Assembly (NCBI RefSeq): GCF_018446385.1
Contig: NC_055998.1
Location: 22,871,173 to 22,935,172 of the forward strand
DNA length: 64,000 nucleotides
Reading direction: 5' to 3'
DNA from: Zingiber officinale
Lineage: Eukaryota > Streptophyta > Magnoliopsida > Zingiberales > Zingiberaceae
A program made the position numbers and the translations under genes. A model generated the notes under the pieces. That model saw nothing but the letters and a program-made list of their open reading frames with translations. It was not told the DNA's origin and ran no database searches. Shown here piece by piece: positions 1-11,347 of the stretch; position 1 is the first letter of the stretch; each line of letters begins with the position of its first letter.

Positions 1-860
1 ATGTGTCACACTAGTATCCCCTTCAGGCGGAGAACCCTCTTACAACAATAACACACAGAAAAATAGAAGCTAAACTCTAAAGAAAGCGTACAAGTGTTGA
101 AAATGCTAATTGCTTGAGTTGTTTAGCTTCTTGGACCAAAGCTATATTTATAGCCTTGGTCGGGGTGCCTGGAAGAGTTTCAGGCGCCTGAGAGGGGATA
201 AAACTTTATCCCTTCTCGCATAGATAGCGTTTGATCGTGATCTTGATAAACTCCAGGTCCGGGCGCCCGGAAGGGTTCCGAGAGCCCCGGACTGGTCCTA
301 GCGCCGGAATGGTTCCGGGCGCCCGGACCAAGAAAGTCAATAGAGTTGACTTTTTCTGGTCCGGACCCTCTGCTCCGGTTCCGTTCGCCTCGGTCCAGAT
401 CTTCCGCTCTGGCTCACTTGGGTGATTTCAACCAACTGAAATAAGGCTCACCCGAACCCAATTTCGGCCTTCTCGAGCAGGCTTCCGCTCCGGCTTCTCA
501 TCCCTCAGAATCATCTCATGCTTCCTTCTCCTCCGCCAGTGTACTCATCTGCAGCTCTTTGTCCCTTGGTCGGCCCATGCCAACCTTCTCATTAGCTGTG
601 TCTCTTGCTCCCCGAGCAATATTCCGCTCAGGCTTCTTGTCCCTCGGAAACACCGCACGCTTCCTTCTCGTCCACCGATGTAATCTTCCGTAGCACCTCA
701 TCCCTCAGACGCACTCTCCCGTGCCATCCTTCTCACTATCTGCATCTTCTGCTTGACTTCCTGTGCTCCTAAGCCCCTGCACACTTAGACACAAGGTTAA
801 AATACCATAGGACCTAACTTAACTTGTTGATCACACCAAAACAACCTTGGGGTTCCAACA
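1..860 (-). mobile_element. SIRE-like Ty1/copia LTR, truncated by the window edge
   Basis: Read on the minus strand this begins TGTTGGAACCCCAAGG at position 860 and matches the start of the LTRs at 1379 and 11348, including the stretch corresponding to 'ctaagtgtgca'. A minus-strand TATA motif lies near 143-154, next to GGGCGCCCGGA-type palindromes at about 259-330. The LTR lies inside a gypsy integrase gene, whose coding sequence starts at 861. The rest of this element is outside the window, so whether it is a solo LTR or part of a full copy cannot be told. Confidence 0.85.
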
Positions 861-1378
861 ATGGCATCCAGCAAGCCTTCACTTCTGTGGCCTATCCACA
901 GAGCAACGAGCAAGAAGAGGTCACCAATCGGGAAATCCTCCGAGTCTTGCGCGCTCGGCTCGATCATATGGGAGGCAGCTGGGTTGATAAACTCCCCAAT
1001 GTGCAGTGGGCGTTCTGCATGACTCCTAAGGAAGGGACCGGGGCAACTCCCTTCCACCTAGTGTATGGCGGCGAAGCGGTCATCCTTGTCGAAGTCAGAG
1101 TTGAATTCGATCAGATACAACACTACAGCGAGGGCAACGTCGAGTGGAGGCTTCTAGAGCTAGACTTAGTGGACGAGGCACGCGCAAGAGCTGCCGTCCG
1201 ATTGATGGCATACCGATAGAGGATAATGCAAAGCTACAATCGAAGGGTGATCCCAAGATCGTTCCAAGTCGGCCACATGGTATGGAAGAAAGTGAAGTCA
1301 GTCGGTGACGTCACCAAGTTAGAGGCTCCATGGGCTGGACCCTTCGAGGTCATAGAGAAGCTTCGCTCGGGTGCCTAC
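861..1378 (+). pseudogene. Ty3/gypsy (Tat/Retand-type) integrase, first segment
   Basis: The translation shows the integrase core end (GIQQAFTSVAYPQSN, then EVTNREIL) and the downstream TPFHLVYGGEAV block. After an in-frame TAG at 1217-1219 the C-terminal domain continues (RVIPRSFQVGHMVWKK, then APWAGPFEV). This is typical of the Tat lineage. The gene is interrupted at both sides: upstream by the minus-strand LTR ending at 860, downstream by the SIRE element at 1379. The frame resumes at 12268 once one copy of the CCTAC duplication is discounted. In its native form the enzyme would insert retroelement cDNA; this copy is dead. Confidence 0.9.
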
Positions 1379-2298
1379 TGTTGGAACCCCAAGGTGTTTT
1401 GATGTGATCAAACAAGTTAAGCTAGGTCCTGTTTGGTTTAGCCCTTGTGTCTAAGTGTGCAGGAGCTTAGGAATACAGGAAGTCGAGCGGAAGATGCGGC
1501 TAGCGAGAAGGACGACACAAGGAGAGAGACGACGGGCTCGGTGCGTCCGAGGGACGAGGTGACCGCGGAAGAGTACACAGGTGGACGAGAAGAACGTACG
1601 CGATGTTCGAGGGACGAGAAACCGGGAAGGAAGGATGCTCGAGGAGAAGGCCGGAAGTTGGGTTCGGGTGAGCCCTATTCCGGATGGCCAAGATCACCCA
1701 AGCTAGCGGAGTCAGAGCGGAAGACCCGGACCAAGGCGAGCTGAACCGGAGCAGAGGTCCCGGGCGAAAAAAGTCAACTAGAGTTGACTTTGGGTGTCCG
1801 AGCACCCGGAACAGTCCGGGGCGCTCGAAACCCTTTCGGGCGCTCGGACCGAGCTTTTATCTAGATCACGGTCAAACCACGATCCATGCGAAGGGGATAA
1901 AGTTTTATCCCTCCCAGGGCGCCCGGAACCCTTCAGGGCGCCCGGAACCCTTCAGGGCGCCCTAAACAGTACTATAAATATAGCACTGATTCTAATAGTT
2001 TAGATAACTCACTTGTAATCCAGTTCTTTCAGTTCTACATTTTCTTTTGTGTTGTCAACGCTGTAAAGAGACTACTCCGCCCGAAGGAGAACGTCAGATA
2101 GTGCGCTATACTTTCCTTGGATTAGCAATCCTCTGATTGCAAACCAAGTAACTCTTTTGTGTCTATTCTTTTGTTATTAAGTCTCTTTTTGTTTTAATTG
2201 CAAGTATTATTTATTTAGTTGAAAATCCGAGAAAGGTTGAATTTATTTTTCAGGACAATTCACCCCTCCCCTCTTCCCGGCCTCCAAAGGGACCAACA
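1379..2298 (+). repeat. 5' LTR of the SIRE-like element
   Basis: It is a direct repeat of 11348-12267 with the same length, with TG and CA ends. GGGCGCCCGGA-type palindromes at about 1795-1965 lie immediately upstream of a TATA box (ctataaatatag, about 1971-1982), which is where transcription should begin. Confidence 0.93.
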
Positions 2299-2300
2299 AG

Positions 2301-2316
2301 TGGTATCAGAACAAGG
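2301..2316 (+). other. Primer-binding site of the SIRE-like element
   Basis: TGGTATCAGAACAAGG lies two bases after the 5' LTR. The TGGTATCAGA core is the usual complement to initiator tRNA-Met used by plant Ty1/copia elements. Confidence 0.85.
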
Positions 2317-2357
2317 ACGCTTTAGAAGGACTAACCGCCGACCGAAACAAGCAACCA

Positions 2358-2826
2358 ATGGTCGAACCAAGCATTGTTCCACCAAAATTCGAGGGGGACT
2401 TCGTACAAAGCGTTGTATGGAGGTATTTCTGAAAACTGATCTCGAAATCCGTCTAATTATAAAATACGATTTTGTAGCTCCTACGAATCAGAATGGAGAA
2501 GAAAAAGAAGAGAGCCTTTGGACAAAGAAGGAACAAAGTGATTTCGTTGCAAACAACCGGGCGGAATATCACTTGCTGAGCGTGCTGCCACCTCAAGAAA
2601 TCAACCACATCGGAAACTACTCGTTGGCCAAAGAACTCTGGGAAAAATTCCTGGAACTCCACGAAGGGACATCTGAAGCCAAACTCGCAAGGAGAGATGT
2701 ACTTCGGAACAAACTGACGAACATCCGTCTGGAAAGAGGTGAGAAAGTAGTCAATCTACACGCAAAGGTAAAAGAGTTAATTACCAGACTTGAGAATCTC
2801 AGTGAAACGGTAACCAACCTGGACAC
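2358..2826 (+). pseudogene. SIRE gag, N-terminal part
   Basis: It starts with an ATG at 2358 (MVEPSIVPPKFEGDF), then shifts frame near 2410. It continues as a copia Gag with KTDLEIR, WTKKEQ and the hallmark AKELWEKFLELHEGTSEAK of the UBN2-type Gag domain. The reading is cut at 2826 by the Athila-like insertion and resumes at 9626. Gag would form the virus-like particle; the frameshift and the insertion make this copy non-functional. Confidence 0.85.
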
Positions 2827-2992
2827 TAATAATTTTAGGATTGCTTTCTTATTTTTCTACAAAAATTTCTAAAAAAATTGTCAAATGCTTTAATGTTCAT
2901 AGATTCATGTGTTGATATCATATACTCTTGTGTCTTCTAATCTTGTCTGTTAGTGTTTCAGTGTAAGACCAGGACAATTCTTTCAGTTCAAT

Positions 2993-4192
2993 ATGGATCT
3001 TTATTCTCAGCAATTTGGAAGCTTCAATGAATATCACAATTTGGATACTGGGCAAGTGAGACACATATGTACTAATTGTGGCAGTCCATCGCATCAAGTT
3101 GCTATATGTCATCTCATTCAAAAGACTGCTAGATTTCCTATGGAACCCCAGTATTTCCAACATCAATATCAACAGGCATATGATCCAGCTCCTAGTACCT
3201 ATAGTCATGACTGGGGCAATTATTTGACTCAGTACTTTCAACCCCAAATTCCAGAGCAGCATGGATACTTACAATCTCAAGGCTATCAACCCGAACAAAT
3301 TCTTGAGCAATATGGAAATACACAGCAACAGGCTATTGAGCATCCATAGTGTTACAATTCAGACTGGATGAACCATCCAAATTTTATGCATGGGAACGAG
3401 CAATAGCAATTGAATCAATCTTTTCCATCATATCAAATGCCACAAGGATTTCAGGATGATCCTATGCCCACATGGTCACATTCATTCCAGCAGATCGATC
3501 CAGTACCTTGGGGGACATTTCAAGAGAGCACTGAAGAAGTTCATGCCCCTAATCAATCAAGATTTCAAGATCTGCAGAATCTTATACAGCAAATGCAGCA
3601 ACAACAAGAGGCCTATAACCAGTCTCAACAAAGAAATGAAGCATCACTACAGAATTATCAGATGCATCTGGATCAAATTGCAACATCCATCAACCAACGA
3701 CAAGCCCAGTTATCTAGTGAGGAGATGGATTCTAGAGAATGTCATAGCCTTGGCCCTGATTCTACTCCTATACAGGACTCCTCTAGCCTTTTGTGTGATG
3801 ATGTTGCAATTGTAGATTATTTTAATTTTGATGATATTATTGCTGTAGATATTGTTGATGCAAGTGTTGTTGGTGATGTTGAGAAGCTAGCTGAGCCTGA
3901 TTATACATCTATCGATAAGGAAAGTGTAGGGACTTGCATAGTGAAAGCAATGCCCTAAGAATCACCTAGTTTTGTTGCACAACCACCTGATGATAAAAGT
4001 GTAGGGACTTGTGCCGTGGAGGCAGAGCCCAAAGAATCACTTCTTTTTGATGCACCACCAGAGCCTGAGTTATTACTTGATAAAGAGGAAGTCACATACA
4101 CTGTTCTAGAACCTCCAGGTACCTTTCAGCATTGCAAGGTTAGTAAGTTTTGTGATCTTTCAGAAAATTTCATTGAGGTACCTATTTATTGA
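2993..4192 (+). pseudogene. Degenerate gag-like ORF with zinc knuckle (Athila/TR-GAG-like)
   Basis: A single reading frame starts MDLYSQQFGSFNEY. A CX2CX4HX4C zinc knuckle (CTNCGSPSHQVAIC) follows about 28 residues in, then Gln/Tyr-rich sequence and a Gln-rich coiled-coil-like stretch near 3540-3720. In-frame stops occur at 3347-3349, around 3403 and at 3956-3958, but the frame stays open between them to a TGA at about 4190. A short repeat (SVGTC then a PKES-type ending) is present twice near 3920-4040. The zinc knuckle suggests RNA binding by a Gag-like protein; no protease or polymerase follows. Confidence 0.65.
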
Positions 4193-4310
4193 TTTTATTG
4201 GATGTGATACATTTTTCGATACATGCTTTGTAGAGATTGGTATTATTTCATCTGTTTCTTACTCCACTTGCGTGCAAGAAGTGCTCTCTTTCTTTGACTT
4301 TGTAGGTCAT

Positions 4311-4535
4311 CGTAGGCTTCACAAATGGTTGCTCCATCTGAACCGTCTTCGACCTCCAGGAAGAATTTTTGAAAAGCAAGTGATGGTAGGAGAAGTGTTG
4401 ACCCCAGCTCAAGTAATTTCACTTCCAAAGTGGATTATGCACCTAAACCGTTTGCAACCACCGGGAAGGATCATTCCACTACCAGCGTGGCTTCTACTTC
4501 TGAATCGTCTTCAACCGCCAGGAATAAAGGGGAGT
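4311..4535 (+). repeat. Three degenerate repeats in the Athila-like element
   Basis: Three copies of a roughly 60-100-bp block encode, in one frame, W-x-L-x-LNRL-x-PPG (HLNRLRPPGR, HLNRLQPPGR, LLNRLQPPG). It is part of an open frame at 4152-4688, but the frame has no recognisable domain and ends in T-rich DNA, so it is treated as a repeat rather than a gene. Confidence 0.5.
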
Positions 4536-4689
4536 TTGTTCCTTTCCTTTCCTTTTCTTGCTTTCCTTTATCTTTATACTTACATGTTTGTTTGTTTCTA
4601 TACTTTGCTTTCTTGTTTTGCATTTTGTTTGGTCTTTTTTATACCTTACTTGATTTTGAGTCATATCTCCCTAGATGCCCCTTTTTAAT

Positions 4690-6134
4690 GCTTTGAGAAT
4701 CGAAAAAGATAGTTAAGTTTGACTATCAAGTTTTGGTTTCCTTGGTATTGTTGGGTACATTAATTGCATTAGTCATTTGTTGTGGTGATGGACTCTATCT
4801 TGTTAGATTATGCATGATATTTGATTATTTACCTAGTGAGGTTGCTTTTACGCTTATCCTTAATCCTCTTGTGTGTGATAACACTTGTGATACTTGACAC
4901 TCTAGAACTTGCTTTGATTCTTTTTGAAATTATGGTAACATAAGCTTGCATGAATATGATAGAGGCAAATTTTCCTTTTCATCTCTTAGTTGTTCCTCTA
5001 CTTTGTTGTTCCTCTACTTTGTTGTTCTTACCAGTAACCATTTCACCTATTGCCATTATATTTTCATTATCATTATTATTGTACTTCCTTTGTCATATCT
5101 TCTCATTGTCGTTATATTTTCACTATCATATCTTTATCAATTCATTCATTCCCTAGTCCTTTGATGAGAGCATTCGATGATTGCATGATGAGTTACATTT
5201 TCATTATCACATCTTTATTGGTTTATTTTTAGCCCCCTATTGTTATGAGTTTTATCATGATTTGTTGTATTGTCCGAGACGGACAAGTTTAAGTGTGGGG
5301 GGATGTAAATATGTATGGACGAATGCTTGTTGAAAAAAAAAATCTCTCTATGCTTGTTGAAAAAAAAAAGAAAAGAAAGAAAAACAAAAAAAAAGTTGAA
5401 AAAAGAATAGAGAGAGAGAAAAAAATTTCTCAAGCATTTGTTTTTTTGTAGTAATGAACAAGAAGGAACGTCTCCATGGAAAGATTGATGTATACTAATT
5501 TTACATTGTTATTGAGAGATTCTCATAAGTTAGTTGTTAATACATACATATATTTTGGAGATGTTATAGTGGTTGATGTATATCACATGAGAATGTGTAA
5601 AGAGAGTTAAGTGTTGGATGTTTGAATGAGTTTTTGAGTATAGTATTTGAATGTATTCTTCATGTTGATTACCCCAATGCTCTCATATTCTCTTTGAATT
5701 CCTTTATTGTCTATCCTTCTTGTTCCATTTTTTACATGTGTGGTTTCATTATTATTCATGACAAGTCCTCTTGATTTATGTGTACTTATGTTTACAATAG
5801 TGGAGAAGTAGAAAATAAGCAAGCATATGGTAGTGCAATGTCATGAGTTGCTTTAGAGAGAGCTCCACTTTTATGTCTATTATTTATGTGAGCATGAGTG
5901 CATATATCCACCTTGTGAGGCTTTATCATGCTTAGTCTATTCAAGTTGATTGAAATTACCATGCTTGTTGACTTATGTGGGAATTGGAACCATGAATACC
6001 TTGATTCTTAAAACTTGATGATCCTAAGTAACTTTCTTATACTAATTTCAAAATATTGTTAGGGAATTGGTAGGGAGATACGTTTTTGGTTGCTTTATAG
6101 TTTTATTTCATTTGCTCGAGACGAGCAAGAATAA
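4690..6134 (+). other. Non-coding internal region of the Athila-like element
   Basis: This AT-rich DNA has no credible ORF. It holds T/C-rich low complexity (about 4970-5160), an A-rich stretch (5330-5430) and a second polypurine-tract-like motif at about 5264-5305 (gacggacaagtttaagtgtg). That motif resembles the real tract before 6147. Confidence 0.6.
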
Positions 6135-6146
6135 GTGTGGAGGAGT
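6135..6146 (+). other. Polypurine tract of the Athila-like element
   Basis: A G-rich tract (gtgtggaggagt) directly precedes TGATAACTAG, the inferred LTR start. This is the expected plus-strand primer position for an LTR element. Confidence 0.65.
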
Positions 6147-9100
6147 TGATAACTAGCAATTTTTGTGCATTATTTTGGCTCTTATTCTTGGAGTTTTTAC
6201 CTTCTCGCATGCTTAATTTTGAATTTATATTATGTTTTGTGAGTAGGATATATTTTAGACTTTATTATAAATTTCCTACAATTGTGGAATTAATTCTCAT
6301 ATTTTTAATATGGTTTTGTAGGAAATCAAAAGAGTCATCGATTAGGGTCGAGTTGGATCAAATTTCACTTGATTTGGAGGTCAAATGAGGGAGATCAAGA
6401 AGAATTAATATGAGCCGTTGATCCAGATCAAGAGAGATCTTCCTCCTTCATTTAGATCTAAGCTATCCAACCCTCCATCCAGATTTGAAGCTACATGGAC
6501 CATTGGATCCAAGCAAGAAGGCAACTAGATCTGCACTACTCATCTCTTTTTCAGCTAGATCAAATGACCAAATCTACCTTCATCTTCCTTACAAGGATGG
6601 ACGCTCCAAATTAAAGGAGGAGAAAAAAAAACCCCTTTAACTTATTCACGCTCACGGCATAGAACCGATTCCAGATCCCGTTCGCGACTTCCCTTTCTCA
6701 CGTCACCACCGCCCCTTCGCTTCTTCTTCCTCCGTCACAAACAGCTGGCGGCCACCTCGGATCAACCTCCGCCGCCGGACAGACACCATCTCCTTCCTTC
6801 TTCTATTCACACCGCAACCAAGGAATTTTGCCTCTACCACTCAGTCTTCTCTCTGTTCGCGACATCCTCTGAGATCGCGACTTCTTCTTCCTCGGCAACG
6901 ACGCCAAAATTTGATGTGAGCTCGAGTGTCGTGCTACGGGAGCTTATCAAATTACAATTAAAGTTACCAAACCTCTCTACACTAAAGTAGTATAGAAATG
7001 ACTCGGGTCGTCTCCCAAAGAATGTAACGATAGGATGATAACTTCAGGATTGATTATTTCTTTAGGTTTTTGATATGAAACTGGGGGTTTGGGTTTTGAA
7101 TTTTGAGTCTATGGAATGAAATAACAAAGCAAGTATGAAATTAAACCTAAGGAATAAAAGAGCAATGCAAGTATGAAATCTAATCCTAATTAATGAAAGA
7201 CATCCTATCTATCCATTAATAGTGATCTCATAGCGCATTGTCACTCTACGCTATGATTTCACCATCAACGACATTAAACTATAGAATGAAATAGCAAAAC
7301 ATCAAATGAACCTAACCTAGTAAATGAAAGATGATGCAAATAAGAAAACCTAGTCTAACTTAAACTATGATTGTAAGGAAATTAAAGACAACATAAAGTA
7401 AGCAACTAAAGAAATTAAGCATAGAACGTAATCTAGAGCATTAAAGAAATCTAATTCTAATTGCATTCAAATAAAGAACAAAACTTATAACAATTGAAAG
7501 AGACAAGACAAGCTAACATTAAGTAAAATAAAGTGCACGAATTTAAATCTACTGTTGGAAGAAACATTTTGTCGAACACTTCACGAGCATGAATCAAAAT
7601 AGCATGAGTACGTGCACTAAAACATGGGAGATCAATTTAGTACAAGCATCAAACAATCAACCACACAAAATTAACATGTCTATACAAATCAAGTGAAGAA
7701 ATGCAACGATTTAAAGCTGGTGGAATCTGTCCAGAAGAAGAACTGCTGCTGGAAGAAAAGGTGGAATGCTGTGGAGATCCAAATCTAGAGAAGATATGCT
7801 AATGGAAGGCTGATGAGGTGAGGTCTGTGTTCGCAGCGTTTCTTCCTCGCACGGGCTAGGGTTCGTGACAGATTCAACAGGTGACTTCATTCCTCTGAGT
7901 TCTGAGTTCAAGCAGCAACATCTTCTCCAGATTTGGTCAGCATAGCAGACTTCAATTCCAGCACTACTTCCTTCATCCGGACTAGATTTGGCCAGTCACA
8001 GCTCCACCTTTTCTTCAAGCAGCAGTTCTTCTTCCGGACAGATTCCACCAGCTTTAAATCGTTGCATTTCTTCACTTGATTCGTATAGACATGTTAATTT
8101 TGTGTGGTTGATTGTTTGATGCTTGTACTAAATTGATCTCCCATGTTTTAGTGCACGTACTCATGCTATTTTGATTCATGCTCGTGAAGTGTTCGATAAA
8201 ATGTTTCTTCCAACAGTAGGTTTAAATTCGTGCACTTTATTTTACTTAATGTTAGCTTGTCTTGTCTCTTTCAATTGTTATAAGTTTTGTTCTTTATTTG
8301 AATGCAATTAGAATTAGATTTCTTTAATGCTCTAGATTACGTTCTATGCTAAATTTCTTTAGTTGCTTACTTTATGTTGTCTTTAATTTCCTTACAATCA
8401 TAGTTTAAGTTAGACTAGGTTTTCTTATTTGCATCATCTTTCATTTACTAGGTTAGGTTCATTTGATGTTTTGCTATTTCATTCTCTAGTTTAATGTCGT
8501 TGATGGTGAAATCATAGCGTAGAGTGACAATGCGCTATGAGATCACTATTAATGGATAGATAGGATGTCTTTCATTAATTAGGATTAGATTTCATACTTG
8601 CATTGCTCTTTTGTTCCTTAGGTTTAATTTCATACTTGCTTTGTTATTTCATTCCATAGACTTAAAATTCAAAACCTAAACCCCCAGTTTCATATCAAAA
8701 ACCTAAAGCAATAATCAATCCTGAAGTTATCATCCTATCGTTGCATTCATTGGGAGACAACCCAAGTCATTTCTATACTACTTTAGTGTAGAAGGGTTCG
8801 GTAACTTTAATTGTAATTTGATAAGCTCCCGTAGCACGACACTCGAGCTCACATCAAATTTTGGCGCCGTTGCCGAGGAAGAAGAAGTCGCGATCTCAGA
8901 GGATGTCGCGAACAAAGAGAAGACTGAGCGGTAGAGGCAAAATTCCTTGGCTGCGGTGTGAATAGAAGAAGGAAGGAGATGGTGTCCGGCCGGTGGCGGA
9001 GGTTGATCGGAGGTGGCTGCTAGCCGTTTGTGATGGAGGAAGAAGAAGCGAAGGGGCGGTGGTGGCGTGAGAAAGGGAAGTCGCGAATGGGATCTGGAAT

Positions 9101-9620
9101 CGATTCTGTGCCGTGAGCGTGAATAAGTTAAAGGGGTTTTTTTTCTCCTCCTTTAATCTGGGTCGTCCATCCTTGTAAGGAAGATGGAGGTAGATCTGGC
9201 CATTTGATCTAGCTGATGAAGAGATGAGTAGTGCGGATCTAGTTGCCTTCTTGCTTGGATCTAATGGTCCATGTAGCTTCAAATATGGATGGAGGGTTGG
9301 ATAGCTTAGATCTAAATGAAGGAGGAAGATCTCTCTTGATCTGGATCAACGACTCATATTAATTCTTCTTGATCTCCCTCATTTGACCTCCAAATCAAGT
9401 GAAATTTGATCCAACTCGACCCTAATCGATGGCTCTTTTGATTTCCTATAAAACCATATTAAAAATATGAGAATTAATTCCACAATTGTAGGAAATTTAT
9501 AATAAAGTCTAAAATATATCCTACTCACAAAACATAATATAAATTCAAAATTAAGCATGCGAGAAGGTAAAAACTCCAAGAATAAGAGCCAAAATAATGC
9601 ACAAAAATTGCTAGTTATCA
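6147..9620. repeat. Large inverted repeat of LTR/PBS sequence
   Basis: The left arm 6147-7764 is the reverse complement of the right arm 8003-9620. Matching points keep a constant coordinate sum (about 15767-15768: ends 6147/9620, primer-site motif 6893/8875), so few indels separate the arms. A roughly 240-bp spacer (7765-8002) lies between. Each arm holds an LTR-like start (TGATAACTAG), a primer-site motif pointing outward and LTR-end-like sequence. The arms differ by scattered substitutions, for example near 6322 versus 9445. ORFs in the two arms are mirror copies and are not genes. Confidence 0.9.
8859..8878 (+). other. Athila-type primer-binding-site motif (right arm)
   Basis: TTTTGGCGCCGTTGCCGAGG follows an LTR-end-like 'ctcgagctcacatca'. 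Its mirror copy lies at about 6890-6909 on the minus strand, with one change (GACGCC for GGCGCC). Confidence 0.6.
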
Positions 9621-9625
9621 GACAC

Positions 9626-10608
9626 CATACGCTACGCACTCAACGCTTTTCCCAGAACTCCAGAATGGGCATTAATCATCGACGCCTACTACATTTCAAA
9701 GGACTTAGAGGTAAGTACCCTAGAGGAGTTATTTTCTACTCTTGAATTACATGAAACCAGATGTGCAGCGACAACAAAGGAATCAAGCCAGGTTATGGTG
9801 CTAAATGCAACCAAGAAGGATGAATCCGAGTCAGATTAAGCAGAAGATCAAGAAGCCTATATGGTAAGGAATTTTTTTTTAAAAAAATAGATCTAATAAA
9901 TTTAAAGAAATGCAGAAAAAGAAGAATCCAAGAAATAAAAGAAGGGTGTGTTGCTACCAGTGTCAAAAAGAATGACACTTAAAAGAGGATTGCCCAGAAC
10001 TCAAGCAGGACAAAGTCAAGATACCCAAGAAGCACAAGAATCTAAAAGCTACTTGGGACGATAGTTCATTATCTGAGTCTGAGATAAAAGAATATGTCGG
10101 GCTAGCACTGATGGCAAGCTATGAAGGGCAAAGTACATCATAACCCAGCATCGATGAAGGGGGAGCAACCTCAGATGAATGCAGCGAAGCAGGGGGAGAG
10201 TCAGACTTCAAGTCTGATATGGTAAGTGAGGTATGTCTCTTACCTCCTGATCAGTTTTATTTTGGACTTAAATCTATGGCAAATTCTATATACAAATTGA
10301 AAAATAAAAATAATAAATTGAAAAATGAAAACGTAGAAATAAAAAGAATTTTAGCAAAATCATGTCTTATAGAAGATTTTGATAAAATAAAACTTGAAAA
10401 TGAAAAATTAAAAGAAGAAATAAAAAAATTGAAAAACTCTACCTATTTAAATATTTCTTCTTTTAGAAATTATAAAGGATTAAACTGGTATTATAGGTTT
10501 CATAAAAGTCAGATTAGAAAAATATCAAAAGTTTATGTACCTAGAAAATACCCGATTAACCCTGTAGGATGGAATCTATATTGGATTCCAAAGTCGTGTT
10601 TAACTTAA
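9626..10608 (+). pseudogene. SIRE gag, C-terminal part
   Basis: The gag frame resumes right after the GACAC duplication (YALNAFPR-type sequence, then LEVSTLEEL). A zinc knuckle follows (CYQCQKE, stop, HLKEDC), with a premature stop inside it at about 9975. Other stops lie near 9838 and 10142. A Lys/Asn/Glu-rich coiled-coil stretch (about 10275-10435) leads to a conserved tail, NLYWIPKSCLT, ending at 10608. The tail resembles those of the Gag ORFs ending at 47284 (-) and 54636 (+). No pol follows. Confidence 0.8.
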
Positions 10609-10910
10609 ACTGTTAATTAAATTTAGCTCTTTCAGCGAGAAAATTAAACAGTTAATTTCTTTATAAGGCTTTGTTTAAGAAAGTGGTTGTTGCTCCAATA
10701 ACCAAGAAGGCCTAGTGTCTCGCCACTACATGGAAGTCAAGTATTGAAATAAACCGTTTAATTGACTAACTGAAAAAGTATTAAAATTAAAATTACTTAA
10801 TGCTTTAAAGGGTTACTCAATTTGCTTTAGAAAATATTTTCAAAAATATTCACGTTTACGAAAACTTAGAAAAAATTTTAAGTTAGGAAATCTTTTCGTT
10901 GAAAATTTAA

Positions 10911-10959
<49 letters not shown>

Positions 10960-11347
10960 CCTTAAAATTTTTTTTTTTGAAATTTTTGCTTCAACACTTA
11001 TAGATCTTTTTTTTCATTGAAAATTTTGAAATATGTTTCAGACCTTGAAAACTATTTTTTTAAGTTAGTTAATCTGTTGCACATATTTTTAAACTTAGAA
11101 AAATCCTTTGGACTTGTTAAAAGAATTCCTTTTAAAAACAATTTTTTTTTACCTTAGACTTGTTAAAAGAACCTCATTTTTTATGTTATCAAAGGGGGAG
11201 AAGAATGTTAAGTCTAGGGGGAGGCGTATTCAAAATTTCTTTAATTGAAAAATCTTACTTACATTTATTTGCAACATTATTTGTTTTTATATTATGTTTG
11301 TTTTACCCCAGCTTAACTTGTATTGCTCACATCAAAAAGGGGGAGAT
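10609..11347 (+). other. 3' non-coding region and polypurine tract of the SIRE-like element
   Basis: There is no ORF of substance. It contains a (TA)n microsatellite at 10914-10957, poly-T runs, a polypurine-like 'aaagggggagaag' near 11191, and the true tract 'aaaaagggggagat' (11334-11347) abutting the 3' LTR. Confidence 0.75.

Larger units (their letters stand above)
2827..9620 (+). mobile_element. Athila/TR-GAG-like Ty3/gypsy element lacking its left LTR
   Basis: The insertion is bounded by a 5-bp duplication GACAC (2822-2826 and 9621-9625) and splits the SIRE gag. The left end is already internal-type sequence. It then carries a gag-like frame with a zinc knuckle, a polypurine tract ending at 6146, and LTR-like sequence starting TGATAACTAG at 6147. 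Instead of one LTR, the right part is a large inverted repeat ending with the complement of the same LTR start at 9620. No pol domain is seen. The class rests on the GGCGCCGTTGCCG primer-site motif and the 'gacgagcaagaataagtgtgg' tract, both typical of Athila-related elements. Confidence 0.75.

Noticed and set aside
6137..9639. Two nearly identical 80-residue ORFs at 6137-6388 (+) and 9379-9639 (-)
   Set aside because: They are mirror copies of the same LTR-like sequence in the two arms of the inverted repeat, not a gene family.
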